From Alphaproteobacteria bacterium (GTDB lineage Bacteria; Pseudomonadota; Alphaproteobacteria; Micavibrionales; Micavibrionaceae): a DNA stretch of 45,472 bases. The DNA lies in assembly GCA_021775965.1 (NCBI GenBank), contig JAJFGV010000039.1, positions 1 through 45,472 of the forward strand, written 5' to 3'. The position numbers and the translations under genes were made by a program. Positions 32,328 through 41,802 of the stretch are shown piece after piece (the stretch's first letter is position 1; each line of letters opens with the position of its first letter). The notes beneath the pieces are model-generated. The model made no database searches and had not been told where the DNA came from. It saw only the letters and a program-made list of their open reading frames with translations.

Positions 32328-34217
32328 TTATCCCAATCCACGTTCCATGAAAGATGCCATACGTTGCGCGAAGGCAGCCGGGTTGCTTAGCGGTTGTCCC
32401 TGAATGATGCGGGCCTGGTCAAGCAACAGAAGGCCGGCCTCTTTCATATCATCATTGGCCGGTTCTTTTTCCGCAAGTTTAGCCAGTTTCTTGATGAGGG
32501 CGTGGCCGGTATTGATTTCAAGAACAGGCTTGCTGCTCCCCTGGTATTTCTGGTGAACTTTGAGAACGCGCTCCATATGCATGTCAACGCCGCTGTCCGG
32601 CGCAATCAGACAAACAGGAGAATCGGTTAGGCGTTTGGAGATACGAACATCTTCGATATCATCACTGAGAAGGGTTTTTAATTCCTCGATCAGTTTATTG
32701 CAGCTTGAATCGTTGGTGTCTTTTTCCGCGCTTGTCGTTGTGGTGTCCTCAGTCAGGTCAATATCACCCTTTGTTACGGATTTGAATGTTTTTCCCTGAT
32801 AGTCCTGAACCTGTTGTAGCCAAAAATCATCAATCGTGTCGGTAAAGAAGAGAACCTCCAGACCGCGCGATTTGAACCCTTCGATTTGTGGTGAGTTTTT
32901 AAGCATATCCAGGTTTTCACCGCTGATGTAATAGATGTCTTTTTGGCCTTCCTTCATGCGGGAAACGTAGTCTTCGAGGCTTACAAATTTATCGTCTGCA
33001 TGTGTCGAAAAGAAACGGCAGATTTTAAACAGAGCTTCACGATGTTCGGCGGCGTCATAGAGTCCCTCTTTTATCGCCGGGCCGAATTGTCCCCAGAATG
33101 TAAAAAAGGCGGGTGGATCATCGCGGGAAAGTTTGTCGAAATCGCTCAGTATATGCTTGGTAACACTGGAGCGTATTCTGCTGATGATGGGGTTAAATTG
33201 CAGAGATTCGCGGCTGATATTGAGGGGCAGGTCTTCGCTGTCAATCACGCCACGTACAAAGCGAAGCCATGGATAGGTTAGTCCTTCCAGATCATCAGAA
33301 ATAAAAACGCGGCGCACATAAAGGCGCATCGTGTTCTTGCGGCCCGGATCGTATAAATCCCAGGGGCGCAGTGTGGGAATAAACAATAGCGCATTAAATT
33401 CTATTTTGCCCTCGGCGCGCCAGTGCGAGGTCATCAACGGCTCATCAAAGCCGTGGGTGATGTGCTTATAAAATTCGGTGTATTGCTCTTTGGTAATTTC
33501 GTTTTTCGGACGCATCCAGATGGCGGAAGCTGAGTTGACGGGTTTGCCTTCGCCCTTGGCGGTATCTTCGGGGGTGTTCTGGAAGATTTTAACATCGATA
33601 TGATCGGAATAAGTTTCAATCGTTTGTTTGGTTTTTTCATCAATTAGGAATTCGCTGCCTTCGTCTTTGATGTGCAGCGCAATGGCTGTGCCGCGTTCGC
33701 CGTCAAGTGATTTGGCTTCGCCTTTTGTCGCTTCACGGATTGTAAAGCCGCTGCGGCCGTCGGATTCCCAGGCCCATGTTTTGTTATCGCCGGCTTTGCG
33801 GCTGGTGACCGTGACCTTGTCGGCAACCATGTAGGACGCATAAAAACCAACACCGAACTGACCGATGAGTTTGAGCGGATCTTTTTCGTCCTTCATTTGT
33901 TCCATGAGAGTAGCGGTGCCGGATTTGGCAATGGTGCCGAGATTGTCGACCAGCTCGTCATGGTCCATGCCAATACCGTTATCGATGACCGTTAATGTAC
34001 GAGTGTCGGCGTCTTTATATATATGAACACGAAAATCGGGATTGTCTTTGGTCAACTCTGGATTTTGAATGGCGTCATAGCGTAGTCGGTCGCAGGCATC
34101 GGCGGCGTTGGATATAAGTTCGCGCAGGAAGACATCGTGATTTGTGTAAAGCGCATTGGCAACGATATCGAGCAAGCGCGATACATCGGCGTTGAAGTTG
34201 AGGGTTTCTGTGCTCAT
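32328..34217 (-). CDS. htpG: Chaperone protein HtpG (Hsp90)
   Basis: ATP-dependent chaperone. Of its 629 residues the N-terminal GHKL domain shows ELISNAADACDRLRY, VIDNGIGM and LIGQFGVGFYASYMVADKV. The middle domain shows the VRRVFISDD and LPLNISRESLQ segments. Length is normal. I choose ATG 34217 over ATG 34223 because a sigma-32-type -10 (34233-34225) ends one base before 34223 and seven before 34217. With that start the mRNA would have no leader. pdxH lies immediately upstream but the promoter suggests independent heat-shock expression. Confidence 0.97.
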   Translation of the reverse strand: MSTETLNFNADVSRLLDIVANALYTNHDVFLRELISNAADACDRLRYDAIQNPELTKDNPDFRVHIYKDADTRTLTVIDNGIGMDHDELVDNLGTIAKSGTATLMEQMKDEKDPLKLIGQFGVGFYASYMVADKVTVTSRKAGDNKTWAWESDGRSGFTIREATKGEAKSLDGERGTAIALHIKDEGSEFLIDEKTKQTIETYSDHIDVKIFQNTPEDTAKGEGKPVNSASAIWMRPKNEITKEQYTEFYKHITHGFDEPLMTSHWRAEGKIEFNALLFIPTLRPWDLYDPGRKNTMRLYVRRVFISDDLEGLTYPWLRFVRGVIDSEDLPLNISRESLQFNPIISRIRSSVTKHILSDFDKLSRDDPPAFFTFWGQFGPAIKEGLYDAAEHREALFKICRFFSTHADDKFVSLEDYVSRMKEGQKDIYYISGENLDMLKNSPQIEGFKSRGLEVLFFTDTIDDFWLQQVQDYQGKTFKSVTKGDIDLTEDTTTTSAEKDTNDSSCNKLIEELKTLLSDDIEDVRISKRLTDSPVCLIAPDSGVDMHMERVLKVHQKYQGSSKPVLEINTGHALIKKLAKLAEKEPANDDMKEAGLLLLDQARIIQGQPLSNPAAFAQRMASFMERGLG

Positions 34218-34224
34218 AGCCATC

Positions 34225-34254
34225 TATATGGCCGGATTTGGCGGAGATATCAAG
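34225..34254 (-). promoter_or_regulatory. Heat-shock (sigma-32-type) promoter for htpG
   Basis: Minus strand CTTGATA (34254-34248), 14 bp, GGCCATATA (34233-34225), a close match to the CTTGAAA / CCCCATnTA form of the RpoH consensus at correct spacing. It overlaps the pdxH stop codon. The predicted start of transcription falls on or next to ATG 34217. Confidence 0.65.
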
Positions 34255-34846
34255 GGTAAAGCCTGCGCAGGGTCCATTTCCCATCATTATCTTTTTTATA
34301 TTCGAAGCGATCATGTAGGCGGTTTAGCTGACTGATCCAGAATTCAATTGAATTGGGAACGAGGCGGTAGCCGACCCAATAATCGGGACGGGGGATGGAT
34401 TCGGTATCTTTATATTTTCCCTCTAACTCTTCGGCGGCGTTTTTGAGTGTCTCGTCATTTTCCAGGGGGCTTGATTGCGCTGAAGCCCAAGCGCCGATTT
34501 GTGCGCCGCGGGGGCGGCTGGCAAAATAATCATTGGCTTCCTTATCGCTGACCTGCTCGATTTTTCCTTCAATCCGCACCTGTTTACGCGTCGATTTCCA
34601 GTAAAAACACAAAGCGGCTTGAGGGTTTTCGGCTAAGTCACGGCCTTTATGACTTTGATCATTGGTATAAAAAACAAAGCCCTTTTCATCATAACTTTTC
34701 AGCAAAACCATGCGGGCGCTGGGAATTCCAGTCGAATCGGCTGTGGCCAGGCACATGGCATTCGGATCGCTAGGCTCGCCTTTTTCTGCCTCTTCCAGCC
34801 ACTCCTGAAACGTAAAAACAGGGCTTTTTGCTAAATCTTCAAACAT
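34250..34846 (-). CDS. pdxH: Pyridoxamine 5'-phosphate oxidase
   Basis: FMN enzyme that makes pyridoxal phosphate from pyridoxamine or pyridoxine phosphate. The 198-residue protein shows ARMVLLKSYDEKGFVFYTN (about 44-62) for FMN, ALCFYWKSTRKQVRIEG, RPRGAQIGAWASAQS, and the C-terminal FWISQLNRLHDRFEY with LRRLYP as terminus. AAGGA lies within the last 20 bases before ATG 34846. It supplies the cofactor of the HemA enzyme in this window, though they are not linked. Divergent from the 17-kDa lipoprotein gene. Confidence 0.95.
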   Translation of the reverse strand: MFEDLAKSPVFTFQEWLEEAEKGEPSDPNAMCLATADSTGIPSARMVLLKSYDEKGFVFYTNDQSHKGRDLAENPQAALCFYWKSTRKQVRIEGKIEQVSDKEANDYFASRPRGAQIGAWASAQSSPLENDETLKNAAEELEGKYKDTESIPRPDYWVGYRLVPNSIEFWISQLNRLHDRFEYKKDNDGKWTLRRLYP

Positions 34847-34945
34847 TTCGAAGGATATTCCTTTTCGCTTCGTATAAAGTTCTTGATCTAAGTTTCCTTA
34901 GATATAAGTTCATACTACGCATACACATAAGAAAGGCGGAGATCG

Positions 34946-35422
34946 ATGAAAAATTTTGCATTATTATCTATGGTTATAGGGGCCATGGCGCTGAGCGGGT
35001 GTCAAACGCTACAAAATCGGGGTAATAAAGAATTAATTGGCGGTGCCGGTGGTGCTGTTGCAGGTGGCCTTTTGGGCGCACAACTTGGTGATGGCTCAGG
35101 GCGTTTATGGGCGACTGGGGCCGGTGCACTTATTGGCGCGCTTGTCGGTAGCGAAATAGGGTCTTCGCTAGATAAAGCCGATATGGGCTATGCCAATACA
35201 GCCAATCAACGGGCATCAAGCGCGCCGGTTGGTGAGACTGTGACCTGGAACAATCCCGATAGTGGCAATTACGGATCAGTAACGCCAACACGTGATGGCT
35301 ATAGTTCAGCCGGTCGCTATTGTCGTGAATATCAACAAACGATCGTTGTTGGTGGACGTGAAGAGTCGGCCTATGGTCAGGCTTGCCAACAGCCGGATGG
35401 CAGCTGGGAAATCGTTAGCTAA
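34946..35422 (+). CDS. 17-kDa surface antigen-type outer-membrane lipoprotein
   Basis: Glycine-zipper lipoprotein of 158 residues: lipobox LSGC (Cys19), then two Gly-rich membrane-like stretches (GGAGGAVAGGLLGAQLG and GAGALIGALVGSEIG, about 32-74). The C-terminal domain has the family pattern RYCREYQQTIVVGGREESAY with GQACQQPDGSWEIV. Known relatives are the rickettsial 17-kDa antigen and SmpA/RcsF-like envelope proteins. GGCGGAG precedes the ATG. Ends at a strong bidirectional terminator. Confidence 0.93.
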   Translation: MKNFALLSMVIGAMALSGCQTLQNRGNKELIGGAGGAVAGGLLGAQLGDGSGRLWATGAGALIGALVGSEIGSSLDKADMGYANTANQRASSAPVGETVTWNNPDSGNYGSVTPTRDGYSSAGRYCREYQQTIVVGGREESAYGQACQQPDGSWEIVS

Positions 35423-35441
35423 AGTTTTTATATATAATTTG

Positions 35442-35475
35442 AAAAAGCCGTCTCGGGTTTGAGGCGGCTTTTTTT
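35442..35475. terminator. Strong bidirectional intrinsic terminator
   Basis: A 13-bp stem (35442-35454 with 35461-35473, one T-G pair) with a six-base loop is flanked by an A-run on the left and a T-run on the right, so it works in both directions. It ends the 17-kDa antigen gene and the convergent 498-residue orphan, whose TAA lies inside it. Confidence 0.9.
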
Positions 35476-36970
35476 ATGCATCTTCGGCTTTTTGTAGATG
35501 GTCTGGATTTATAAGAGTGTTTTCATCGCGCGCGATTTCATCTCTTTCTAAATCGCCAGGCAGGATAAAATCGGCTGCATTAATGCCTTCTGGCTTAAGT
35601 ATGTTTAGGTTCTCTATCTTTTTAAAAAACTTGGTAGCTGTTTTAAATGTATGTGCAAAAAGTGAGAGCTCAGGCATTTTTTGGCTCATCTTTTCCAGTT
35701 CTTTGGCGTTGATTTCATGCTCGCCACGTCGTTTTTTCATGATGACCCTGTTTGCCTTTTCAATGACTTTCCAGGGAATGTTTGTTCTTGCGTCCTGAAA
35801 AATCTTTGCGATCATGTCGGCTATTTCCGAGCTTTCAGGGTCGGCATTTTTATACGCTGCGCCGGCTTTTAACATGGCATGAGCGCACCAGCCGATTGGG
35901 TAACCTTGTGCCAATTTCTGGTTTTGCATATGCGCTTCCTGAACAAAGGCCTTATAGTTATTCGCCGGGATGGCCTGAGATAATACTGCCTGAAGGGCTT
36001 CCTCACAGGTTTTGTCGTGAAGTCTTTCATTGGCTTGCTGATCTGCAAAGGGATTGTAGGGGATGGCAGTGGATAAAGTTTTTGGTTCGATGCTTAAAGA
36101 TTCTGCTATCAGATAGGCTATCGATCGTGTGTATGGATCTTCACTGCCATACAAAGCAGCCGTTAGAATGTCATCAGGGTTGCTTCTCATCCATGCCATT
36201 TCCTGGGCGCGTGTGCAAAAATGCCACCATTGTTTAATGGGCTGATCGCTATAGGTCTCGTTGACTTCTTTTGCAACGTGAATGGCATGGCCGGAAATTC
36301 TGATTTTTGCATTGAAGTTTTGTTTAAGCTCATCAAAGACCTGCTGCGTCGTTTCTAGAGCGATAATGTAAGGGTATTGCTCGGCCTTGTAGTCTGGTAT
36401 TGCGCTGAGCGTTGCGGTTGCGCGCCTATAGGCTATATCTGCAATCGCACCGCTATTGCCTTGTAGCTCAAGCGTTACGGCTGCAAAAACATCAGCGGCC
36501 ATATTGCTTTTTGACAGAGAAATGGGTGTGTTTTGAGGAAAAATTACATCGCCGGAGAGTCGATATTTTTTATCTTCCGCCATGTAATGTTCAAGCAGTT
36601 CAATAGCGTGCCATGCCAGGTGGTATATGTGTTCGCGCGCTTCTTCCATGGTTTCAAATTCGCTGGCGTTTACGAAGTACATGCCAAGAAAAAAGGACTG
36701 TTTATTGTTAAGGGATAATTTTTTCTTTTGTGCGCCTTCTGTTAGCCCCAGAAATCTGGTTTTGTTGCCTTGTTGGTATTTTTTAAAAACCGGTAGAGCG
36801 GCTTCACCAGCAGGGTGATCAAGTATGTGTTGCTCTTCCATAGCAAGAGTTCTTGATCGGCTTTGATCATCATGCACGACAAAATACAGTGTCAGATCCT
36901 TGATTTCGTCCTGAATCTGACGACGGATCACGTTACACGTGTGTTCCAAAGATGTTCGTTCCAAGCCCAT
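35474..36970 (-). CDS. Cytoplasmic protein of unknown function, 498 residues
   Basis: No signal or membrane segment and no motif I recognise. The N-terminal third has EIKDLTLYFVVHDDQSRSRT and a helix FETMEEAREHIYHLAWHAIE (about 102-121) with His and Trp aligned on one face. Then come Ala-rich helices and a Lys-rich C-terminal part. Around 225-245 lies ISGHAIHVAKEVNETYSD, followed by a Trp/His-rich WWHFCTRAQEMAW; residues such as these can bind metal but this is speculative. The gene stands alone with about 186 bp before fabI and ends at the shared terminator. Confidence 0.75.
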   Translation of the reverse strand: MGLERTSLEHTCNVIRRQIQDEIKDLTLYFVVHDDQSRSRTLAMEEQHILDHPAGEAALPVFKKYQQGNKTRFLGLTEGAQKKKLSLNNKQSFFLGMYFVNASEFETMEEAREHIYHLAWHAIELLEHYMAEDKKYRLSGDVIFPQNTPISLSKSNMAADVFAAVTLELQGNSGAIADIAYRRATATLSAIPDYKAEQYPYIIALETTQQVFDELKQNFNAKIRISGHAIHVAKEVNETYSDQPIKQWWHFCTRAQEMAWMRSNPDDILTAALYGSEDPYTRSIAYLIAESLSIEPKTLSTAIPYNPFADQQANERLHDKTCEEALQAVLSQAIPANNYKAFVQEAHMQNQKLAQGYPIGWCAHAMLKAGAAYKNADPESSEIADMIAKIFQDARTNIPWKVIEKANRVIMKKRRGEHEINAKELEKMSQKMPELSLFAHTFKTATKFFKKIENLNILKPEGINAADFILPGDLERDEIARDENTLINPDHLQKAEDA

Positions 36971-37156
36971 TTTATATTGTTCTTTTATTTGGTTAAATCC
37001 CGCCTCATGCAGGCCTTCATTATATGAGATTTGTGGTTAATATTTGGTCAAGAAGCACGTCCAGGGCCTTATTTTAAAGAGAATTAGGAACTGGACGCGG
37101 GCGCTGAAATGTGTAGGATACAGGGGGTTTTACACATATTTCGAGAATGATAATAA

Positions 37157-38014
37157 ATGTCTAGCGAAAACAACTATTTAAAGGGAAAGCGCGGCCTGGT
37201 CATGGGTGTGGCCAATGAACGCTCTATTGCCTGGGGTATAGCCGAAATGGCTGCAAACAGCGGTGCTGAACTGGCGTTTACCTATCAGGGTGATGCGCTG
37301 GAAAAGCGTGTCAGGCCTTTGGCAGAGCGCGTAGGCTCTTCTATCATTGTTCCTTGTGATGTCACAGATGCGGCCAGTATTGATGCCACTTTTTCAGCGA
37401 TTGAGAAAGAATGGGGCCAACTGGATTTTGTCGTTCATGCCATCGCCTTTTCGGACAAAAATGAGTTGGATGGAATGTACCTGGATACAACACGTGATAA
37501 TTTCCTCAAAACCATGGATATTTCGGTTTATTCGTTCACGTCTGTGGCGCAGCGGGCTGTGCCGCTGATGAAAGAGGGTGGCTCTCTTGTGACGCTGACT
37601 TATTACGGTGCCGAGCGCGTGATGCCGCATTACAATGTGATGGGCGTGGCCAAGGCAGCACTGGAGGCATCGGTGCGTTATCTGGCCGCTGATCTGGGCG
37701 GTAAAAACATCCGCGTGAATGCAATTTCCGCCGGGCCAATCAAAACGCTGGCGGCTAGCGGCATTGGTGATTTTCGTTACATCCTCAAATGGAATGAATT
37801 AAACGCGCCGCTGAAACGAAATGTGACGATTGAAGATGTCGGCCGCGCGGGATTGTTCCTGCTTTCTGATCTCGGCAGCGGGGTCACCGGCGAAGTGATG
37901 CATGTTGATGCCGGTTACCATACCGTTGGTATGTGCAGCGTTGAGAGTGCCGCCGAAACAGGTGCGCTTTTGGCCAGCATCGCCCCGAAGAAAGACAAAG
38001 ACGAGGCGGCATAA
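37157..38014 (+). CDS. fabI: Enoyl-[acyl-carrier-protein] reductase (NADH) FabI
   Basis: Last reductive step of fatty-acid elongation; short-chain dehydrogenase fold. The 285 residues show GVANERSIAWGIA (about 17-29) for the cofactor, catalytic Tyr149 and Tyr159 in LTYYGAERVMPHYNVMGVAK, and Lys166 (Y-x6-K), then AGPIKTLAASGI. It leads a run of plus-strand genes with gaps of 1-10 bp (YCII, thioesterase, aroC, sppA), so one transcript is likely. Confidence 0.97.
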   Translation: MSSENNYLKGKRGLVMGVANERSIAWGIAEMAANSGAELAFTYQGDALEKRVRPLAERVGSSIIVPCDVTDAASIDATFSAIEKEWGQLDFVVHAIAFSDKNELDGMYLDTTRDNFLKTMDISVYSFTSVAQRAVPLMKEGGSLVTLTYYGAERVMPHYNVMGVAKAALEASVRYLAADLGGKNIRVNAISAGPIKTLAASGIGDFRYILKWNELNAPLKRNVTIEDVGRAGLFLLSDLGSGVTGEVMHVDAGYHTVGMCSVESAAETGALLASIAPKKDKDEAA

Positions 38015-38015
38015 G

Positions 38016-38309
38016 ATGCAGTTTGTTATTATCGGGCGCGATGGCACAGATGAAAAGGCAATGGAGCGCCGCATGGCGGCGCGCGAATCTCATATTGCTG
38101 CTTTTAAGGATGGCCTAGAGAAAGGCCAGAACATTATTGGCGGAGCACTTTTAAACGACAACGAAGAAATGGCCGGCTCGATGCTGGTTGTTGATTTCGA
38201 AAGCCGCGAAGCGCTCGATGAATGGCTGAAAACTGACTCTTATGTCAGTGGCGGCGTTTGGCAGGATATCGAAATCATTCCGTTCAAGATGGCTGGTAAA
38301 GCAAAGTAA
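38016..38309 (+). CDS. YCII-related domain protein
   Basis: The 97-residue protein starts one base after the fabI stop. It fits the YCII fold: MQFVIIGRDGTDEKAMERR, HIAAFKDGLEKGQNIIGGAL, and the DPY-like DSYVSGGVWQDIEIIPFK. The YCII His/Asp pair is kept in form (RESHIAA, TDSYV). Function in this operon is unknown; the family includes dehydrochlorinase-like and regulatory proteins. Confidence 0.85.
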   Translation: MQFVIIGRDGTDEKAMERRMAARESHIAAFKDGLEKGQNIIGGALLNDNEEMAGSMLVVDFESREALDEWLKTDSYVSGGVWQDIEIIPFKMAGKAK

Positions 38310-38314
38310 GTCAT

Positions 38315-38785
38315 ATGATCTGGTTCAAACCATATACAATCGAAATGCTGCAGGGCTTTCGCAATGCGCATATGGGCACGCATATCGGTATTGAGTTCAC
38401 TGATATTGGCAATGATTTTTTGAGTGCGAAGATGCCGGTCGATGAGCGCACAACCCAGCCTTTCGGGATTTTGCATGGCGGTGCCAATTGTGTGCTGTCG
38501 GAAACGCTAGGAAGTGTTGCGGCGTGGATGACGATTGATCCGGAAAGCTACCGCGCCGTCGGCATTGAAATTAACGCCAATCATATCCGTGCCGTGACCG
38601 AAGGCCATGTGATTGGTAAATGTACGCCGCTTCATACCGGCAAACGCACGCAGGTCTGGCAAACTGATATCACCGAAGAATCCACTGGCAAACGCGTTTG
38701 CGTTAGTCGTATGACTGTGGCTATTATCGAGCAGGGCACGTTATCTGCACAGAAAGAACCTGTTCATTTGGAAAGTAAGCAATAA
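38315..38785 (+). CDS. Hotdog-fold acyl-CoA thioesterase, PaaI/YdiI-like
   Basis: Hydrolyses aromatic or acyl-CoA thioesters. The 156 residues hold the active-site segment [16 protein letters not shown] with His54, Gly55-Gly56 and Glu63, the same positions as in E. coli YdiI, then [16 protein letters not shown]. Substrate unknown. Between YCII and aroC genes, one base from the aroC start. Confidence 0.9.
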   Translation: MIWFKPYTIEMLQGFRNAHMGTHIGIEFTDIGNDFLSAKMPVDERTTQPFGILHGGANCVLSETLGSVAAWMTIDPESYRAVGIEINANHIRAVTEGHVIGKCTPLHTGKRTQVWQTDITEESTGKRVCVSRMTVAIIEQGTLSAQKEPVHLESKQ

Positions 38786-38786
38786 G

Positions 38787-39872
38787 ATGACTGGAAACCG
38801 ATTTGGCACATTATTTCAATATCAGAGCTTTGGCGAGAGCCACGGGCCGGCGATTGGCTGTGTGGTTGATGGCGTGCCGCCGCGCATCCCGCTTTCCGAA
38901 GATGACATCCAGCCCTTTCTAAACGCACGCCGTCCGGGACAGTCGCGCCACACAACCCAGCGCAAGGAAAAGGACGAGGTTAAAATCCTCTCCGGTGTAT
39001 TCGAAGGCCAAACCACCGGAACGCCGATTGCGCTGCTGATCGAAAACATGGATGTGAAATCCAAAGATTACGACGATATCAAAGACAAATTCCGCCCCGG
39101 CCATGCTGATTTTACCTACTTCAAAAAATACGGCATTCGTGATTATCGCGGCGGCGGTCGTAGCTCGGCCCGTGAAACCGCAATGCGCGTTGCCGCCGGT
39201 GCGATTGCATGCAAGGTTTTAGAGACGCAAATTGACGGTGAAGTTTTCATTCGCGGCGCGGTGGTCAAAGTCGGCCCGCATGACTGTGGGCGTGACAATT
39301 GGGATTGGGATGAGGTTGGCAAGAACGATTTTTGGTGCCCCGATGCCAAAGCGGCCATCGAGTGGGCAAAATATCTGGACGGTCAGCGTAAGGCTGGTTC
39401 AAGCGCCGGTGCGTTGATCGAAGTGCACGCCTCCGGCATTCCTGCAGGCCTTGGTGCGCCGGTCTATGATAAGCTGGATGCCGATCTCGCCAAGGCGATG
39501 ATGAGCATCAATGCGGTCAAAGCTGTCGAAATTGGTGCCGGGTTTGATGCTGTGAATCTGGGCGGTGAAGAAAACGCCGATGAAATCCGTCTCGATGATG
39601 ATGGCAATCCGGTGTTTTTGTCGAATAACGCTGGCGGGATTTTGGGCGGCATTTCAAGCGGGCAGGATATCGTAACACGTATTGCGTTCAAGCCGACCAG
39701 CTCTATTCTCTCACCGCGCCAGACGATTGATAAAGACGGTGCCGAGACCGAAATATCCACCAAAGGCCGCCATGACCCTTGTGTTGGTATTCGCGGCATG
39801 CCGGTTTGTGAGGCGATGATGGCCTGCGTTCTTGCCGATCACTGGTTGCGCCACAAAGCCCAATGCGGGTAG
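38787..39872 (+). CDS. aroC: Chorismate synthase
   Basis: FMN-dependent last enzyme of the shikimate pathway, giving chorismate for aromatic amino acids, folate and ubiquinone. The 361 residues carry [15 protein letters not shown] (about 15-29), [22 protein letters not shown]-type [20 protein letters not shown] and GGISSGQDI. Length normal. Confidence 0.98.
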   Translation: MTGNRFGTLFQYQSFGESHGPAIGCVVDGVPPRIPLSEDDIQPFLNARRPGQSRHTTQRKEKDEVKILSGVFEGQTTGTPIALLIENMDVKSKDYDDIKDKFRPGHADFTYFKKYGIRDYRGGGRSSARETAMRVAAGAIACKVLETQIDGEVFIRGAVVKVGPHDCGRDNWDWDEVGKNDFWCPDAKAAIEWAKYLDGQRKAGSSAGALIEVHASGIPAGLGAPVYDKLDADLAKAMMSINAVKAVEIGAGFDAVNLGGEENADEIRLDDDGNPVFLSNNAGGILGGISSGQDIVTRIAFKPTSSILSPRQTIDKDGAETEISTKGRHDPCVGIRGMPVCEAMMACVLADHWLRHKAQCG

Positions 39873-39882
39873 GATTAAGCCC

Positions 39883-41802
39883 ATGACCAACCGCAGATAT
39901 TATAGACGCAACCGTCCTCTTTACGCTTCGCAGATCCCGCAAAGTGTGGCCAAGCCGAAGATGAAATGGCGGATATTGCCGATCCTCTGGCGCGGGCTGA
40001 AACGCACCTGCATGTTGATGGGCGCGATGGTGCTGATTTCCATGATTAGCAGTTTCTGGATTATTGGCAGTTTGATGCAAAATGCCGCTGCACCATCTTT
40101 GCCGGATGAAATGGTGCTTTATCTTGAATTTGAAGGCGGTCTGAATGAAATGCCGGCCGAGGCCAATTTCGCCGAGCCATTTGGTATTGGCCAACCAACT
40201 ATACGTGAGTTGATTGATGCGATTGATGCGGCCAGAGACGACGAGCGTGTACATGGTATTCTTGCGCGGATGCGCGGCGGATCTTTTGCGCTGGCACATA
40301 TTCAGGAGCTGCGCGCGGCGCTTAAACGGTTCCAGGAAAGCGGCAAGTTTGCCTATATCTATTCTTCGTCGTTTGGCGAGGCTGGATCGGGTTTGGGGCG
40401 CTATTATCTGGCTTCGGTGTTTGAGGAGATATGGATGCAGCCGCTGGGCATTGTGTCGATTGGCGGGATCAATGCCGAAATGCCGTTCTTCCGCAATACG
40501 CTGGATAAGATCGGTGTATCGACGAATTTCTATCAGCGCAAGGAATACAAAACCGCGTATGAGAGTTTGACGCATCAGGGGATTACGCCGAAGAATAAGG
40601 AGATGATGGAGGTGTTGATTGGTGACCTCAAAACCGAGATTGTCAGTGATATCGCCGCTGATCTTGAGACCAGCCCGAGCCGGTTTGAGCGATTGGTCGA
40701 CAAGGGATTGTTCACGGCCGATGAAGCGGAGCAGGATGGTCTTATCCATTACGCCGATTATGCCGATGAGTTGGTTGGGATCATTAAGGAGCTCACGACC
40801 GGTGATCCGGAAAGTGAAGATATTACCTTTATCGGCGCCCAGCATTACGCCGGCGTTGTGAATGGCAAGACGCAAGAGAATCTGCTTTCGCAAAAGGTCA
40901 GCAAGCCAAAACCAAAGGTCGCGTTGATCTATGCTGTTGGTGCGATCATGCCGAGCGGTTCTGGCGGCGGACCAGGCTTGCCAGGCAGCGGTGGCGTTGC
41001 GGCGGCTGACGAGATTGCGCCGGCTTTGCTTGATGCGGCTGATGATGAGTCGGTGAAGGCTGTTGTGTTGCGTGTTGATTCTCCCGGCGGATCGCCGACT
41101 GCATCGGAGAGTATCTTGCGCGCGGTTGAGCGGGTGCAAGCCAAAGGCAAGCCAGTGATCGTATCGATGGGACCGACAGCGGCTTCGGGAGGATACTGGA
41201 TTGCGGCTTATGCGGATCAGATCTTCGTATTGCCGACAACGATTACCGGATCGATTGGCGTTGTTGGCGGCAAGTTCTACATGCGTGATTTGTGGAAGAA
41301 GATTGGTGTGAATTGGGAAGGCGTGAGTTGGGGACAGAATGCTGGAATGTGGTCGATTAACACGCCATTCTCGGAAACCGAAGCTGAGCGGATCAATGCG
41401 ATGCTTGATCAGGTTTACGATGCTTTTCTTGCGCGCGTTGCGAAAGGCCGAAATATGAGCATCGAAGAGGTCGACAAGATCGCCAAAGGCCGTGTTTGGA
41501 GTGGTAAATCAGCCTTGGAAATCGGTTTGGCGGATCAACTTGGCGGACTGAACGAAGCGCTGGATTATGCTGCGACACTTGCTGGATTTGAAGACCCTTC
41601 GAACGCGCCTGTCGAAATTATGCCACGTCCGAAAACACCGTTGGAGCAATTCATTGAGCTGCTCGGCGAGGGCGCTGTGTTTGCGCCGCAAATGGAATGG
41701 CAGAAATCGCTGGGTGATTTTGCCGCGCCGCTCGTGCAGCAAATGAATATGGTTCGCAATCCGGAGCTATATAGCGTGTACGAACCACTGGTGATTGACT
41801 AG
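39883..41802 (+). CDS. sppA: Signal peptide peptidase SppA, 67-kDa type (S49)
   Basis: Membrane serine protease that degrades cleaved signal peptides in the periplasm. The 639-residue protein has an N-terminal basic tail and one membrane helix (about 44-63, MLMGAMVLISMISSFWIIGS). It has two S49 repeats with Lys223 (QRKEYKTAYESL) and nucleophile Ser435 (GPTAASGGYWIAAY), equivalent to Lys209 and Ser409 of E. coli SppA. Start is ATG 39883, ten bases after aroC; the longer reading from 39832 runs into aroC. It overlaps the convergent next gene by four bases. Confidence 0.95.
   Translation: MTNRRYYRRNRPLYASQIPQSVAKPKMKWRILPILWRGLKRTCMLMGAMVLISMISSFWIIGSLMQNAAAPSLPDEMVLYLEFEGGLNEMPAEANFAEPFGIGQPTIRELIDAIDAARDDERVHGILARMRGGSFALAHIQELRAALKRFQESGKFAYIYSSSFGEAGSGLGRYYLASVFEEIWMQPLGIVSIGGINAEMPFFRNTLDKIGVSTNFYQRKEYKTAYESLTHQGITPKNKEMMEVLIGDLKTEIVSDIAADLETSPSRFERLVDKGLFTADEAEQDGLIHYADYADELVGIIKELTTGDPESEDITFIGAQHYAGVVNGKTQENLLSQKVSKPKPKVALIYAVGAIMPSGSGGGPGLPGSGGVAAADEIAPALLDAADDESVKAVVLRVDSPGGSPTASESILRAVERVQAKGKPVIVSMGPTAASGGYWIAAYADQIFVLPTTITGSIGVVGGKFYMRDLWKKIGVNWEGVSWGQNAGMWSINTPFSETEAERINAMLDQVYDAFLARVAKGRNMSIEEVDKIAKGRVWSGKSALEIGLADQLGGLNEALDYAATLAGFEDPSNAPVEIMPRPKTPLEQFIELLGEGAVFAPQMEWQKSLGDFAAPLVQQMNMVRNPELYSVYEPLVID

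Noticed and set aside
37902-38015. Longer start for the YCII protein within fabI
   Set aside because: It runs through fabI in another frame; ATG 38016 gives exactly the YCII domain one base after the fabI stop.
39703-41139. Long open frame (478 codons) on the minus strand
   Set aside because: It lies wholly opposite aroC and sppA, which are both certain. The product has shadow-type composition (Arg, His, Gln rich) and no motif.
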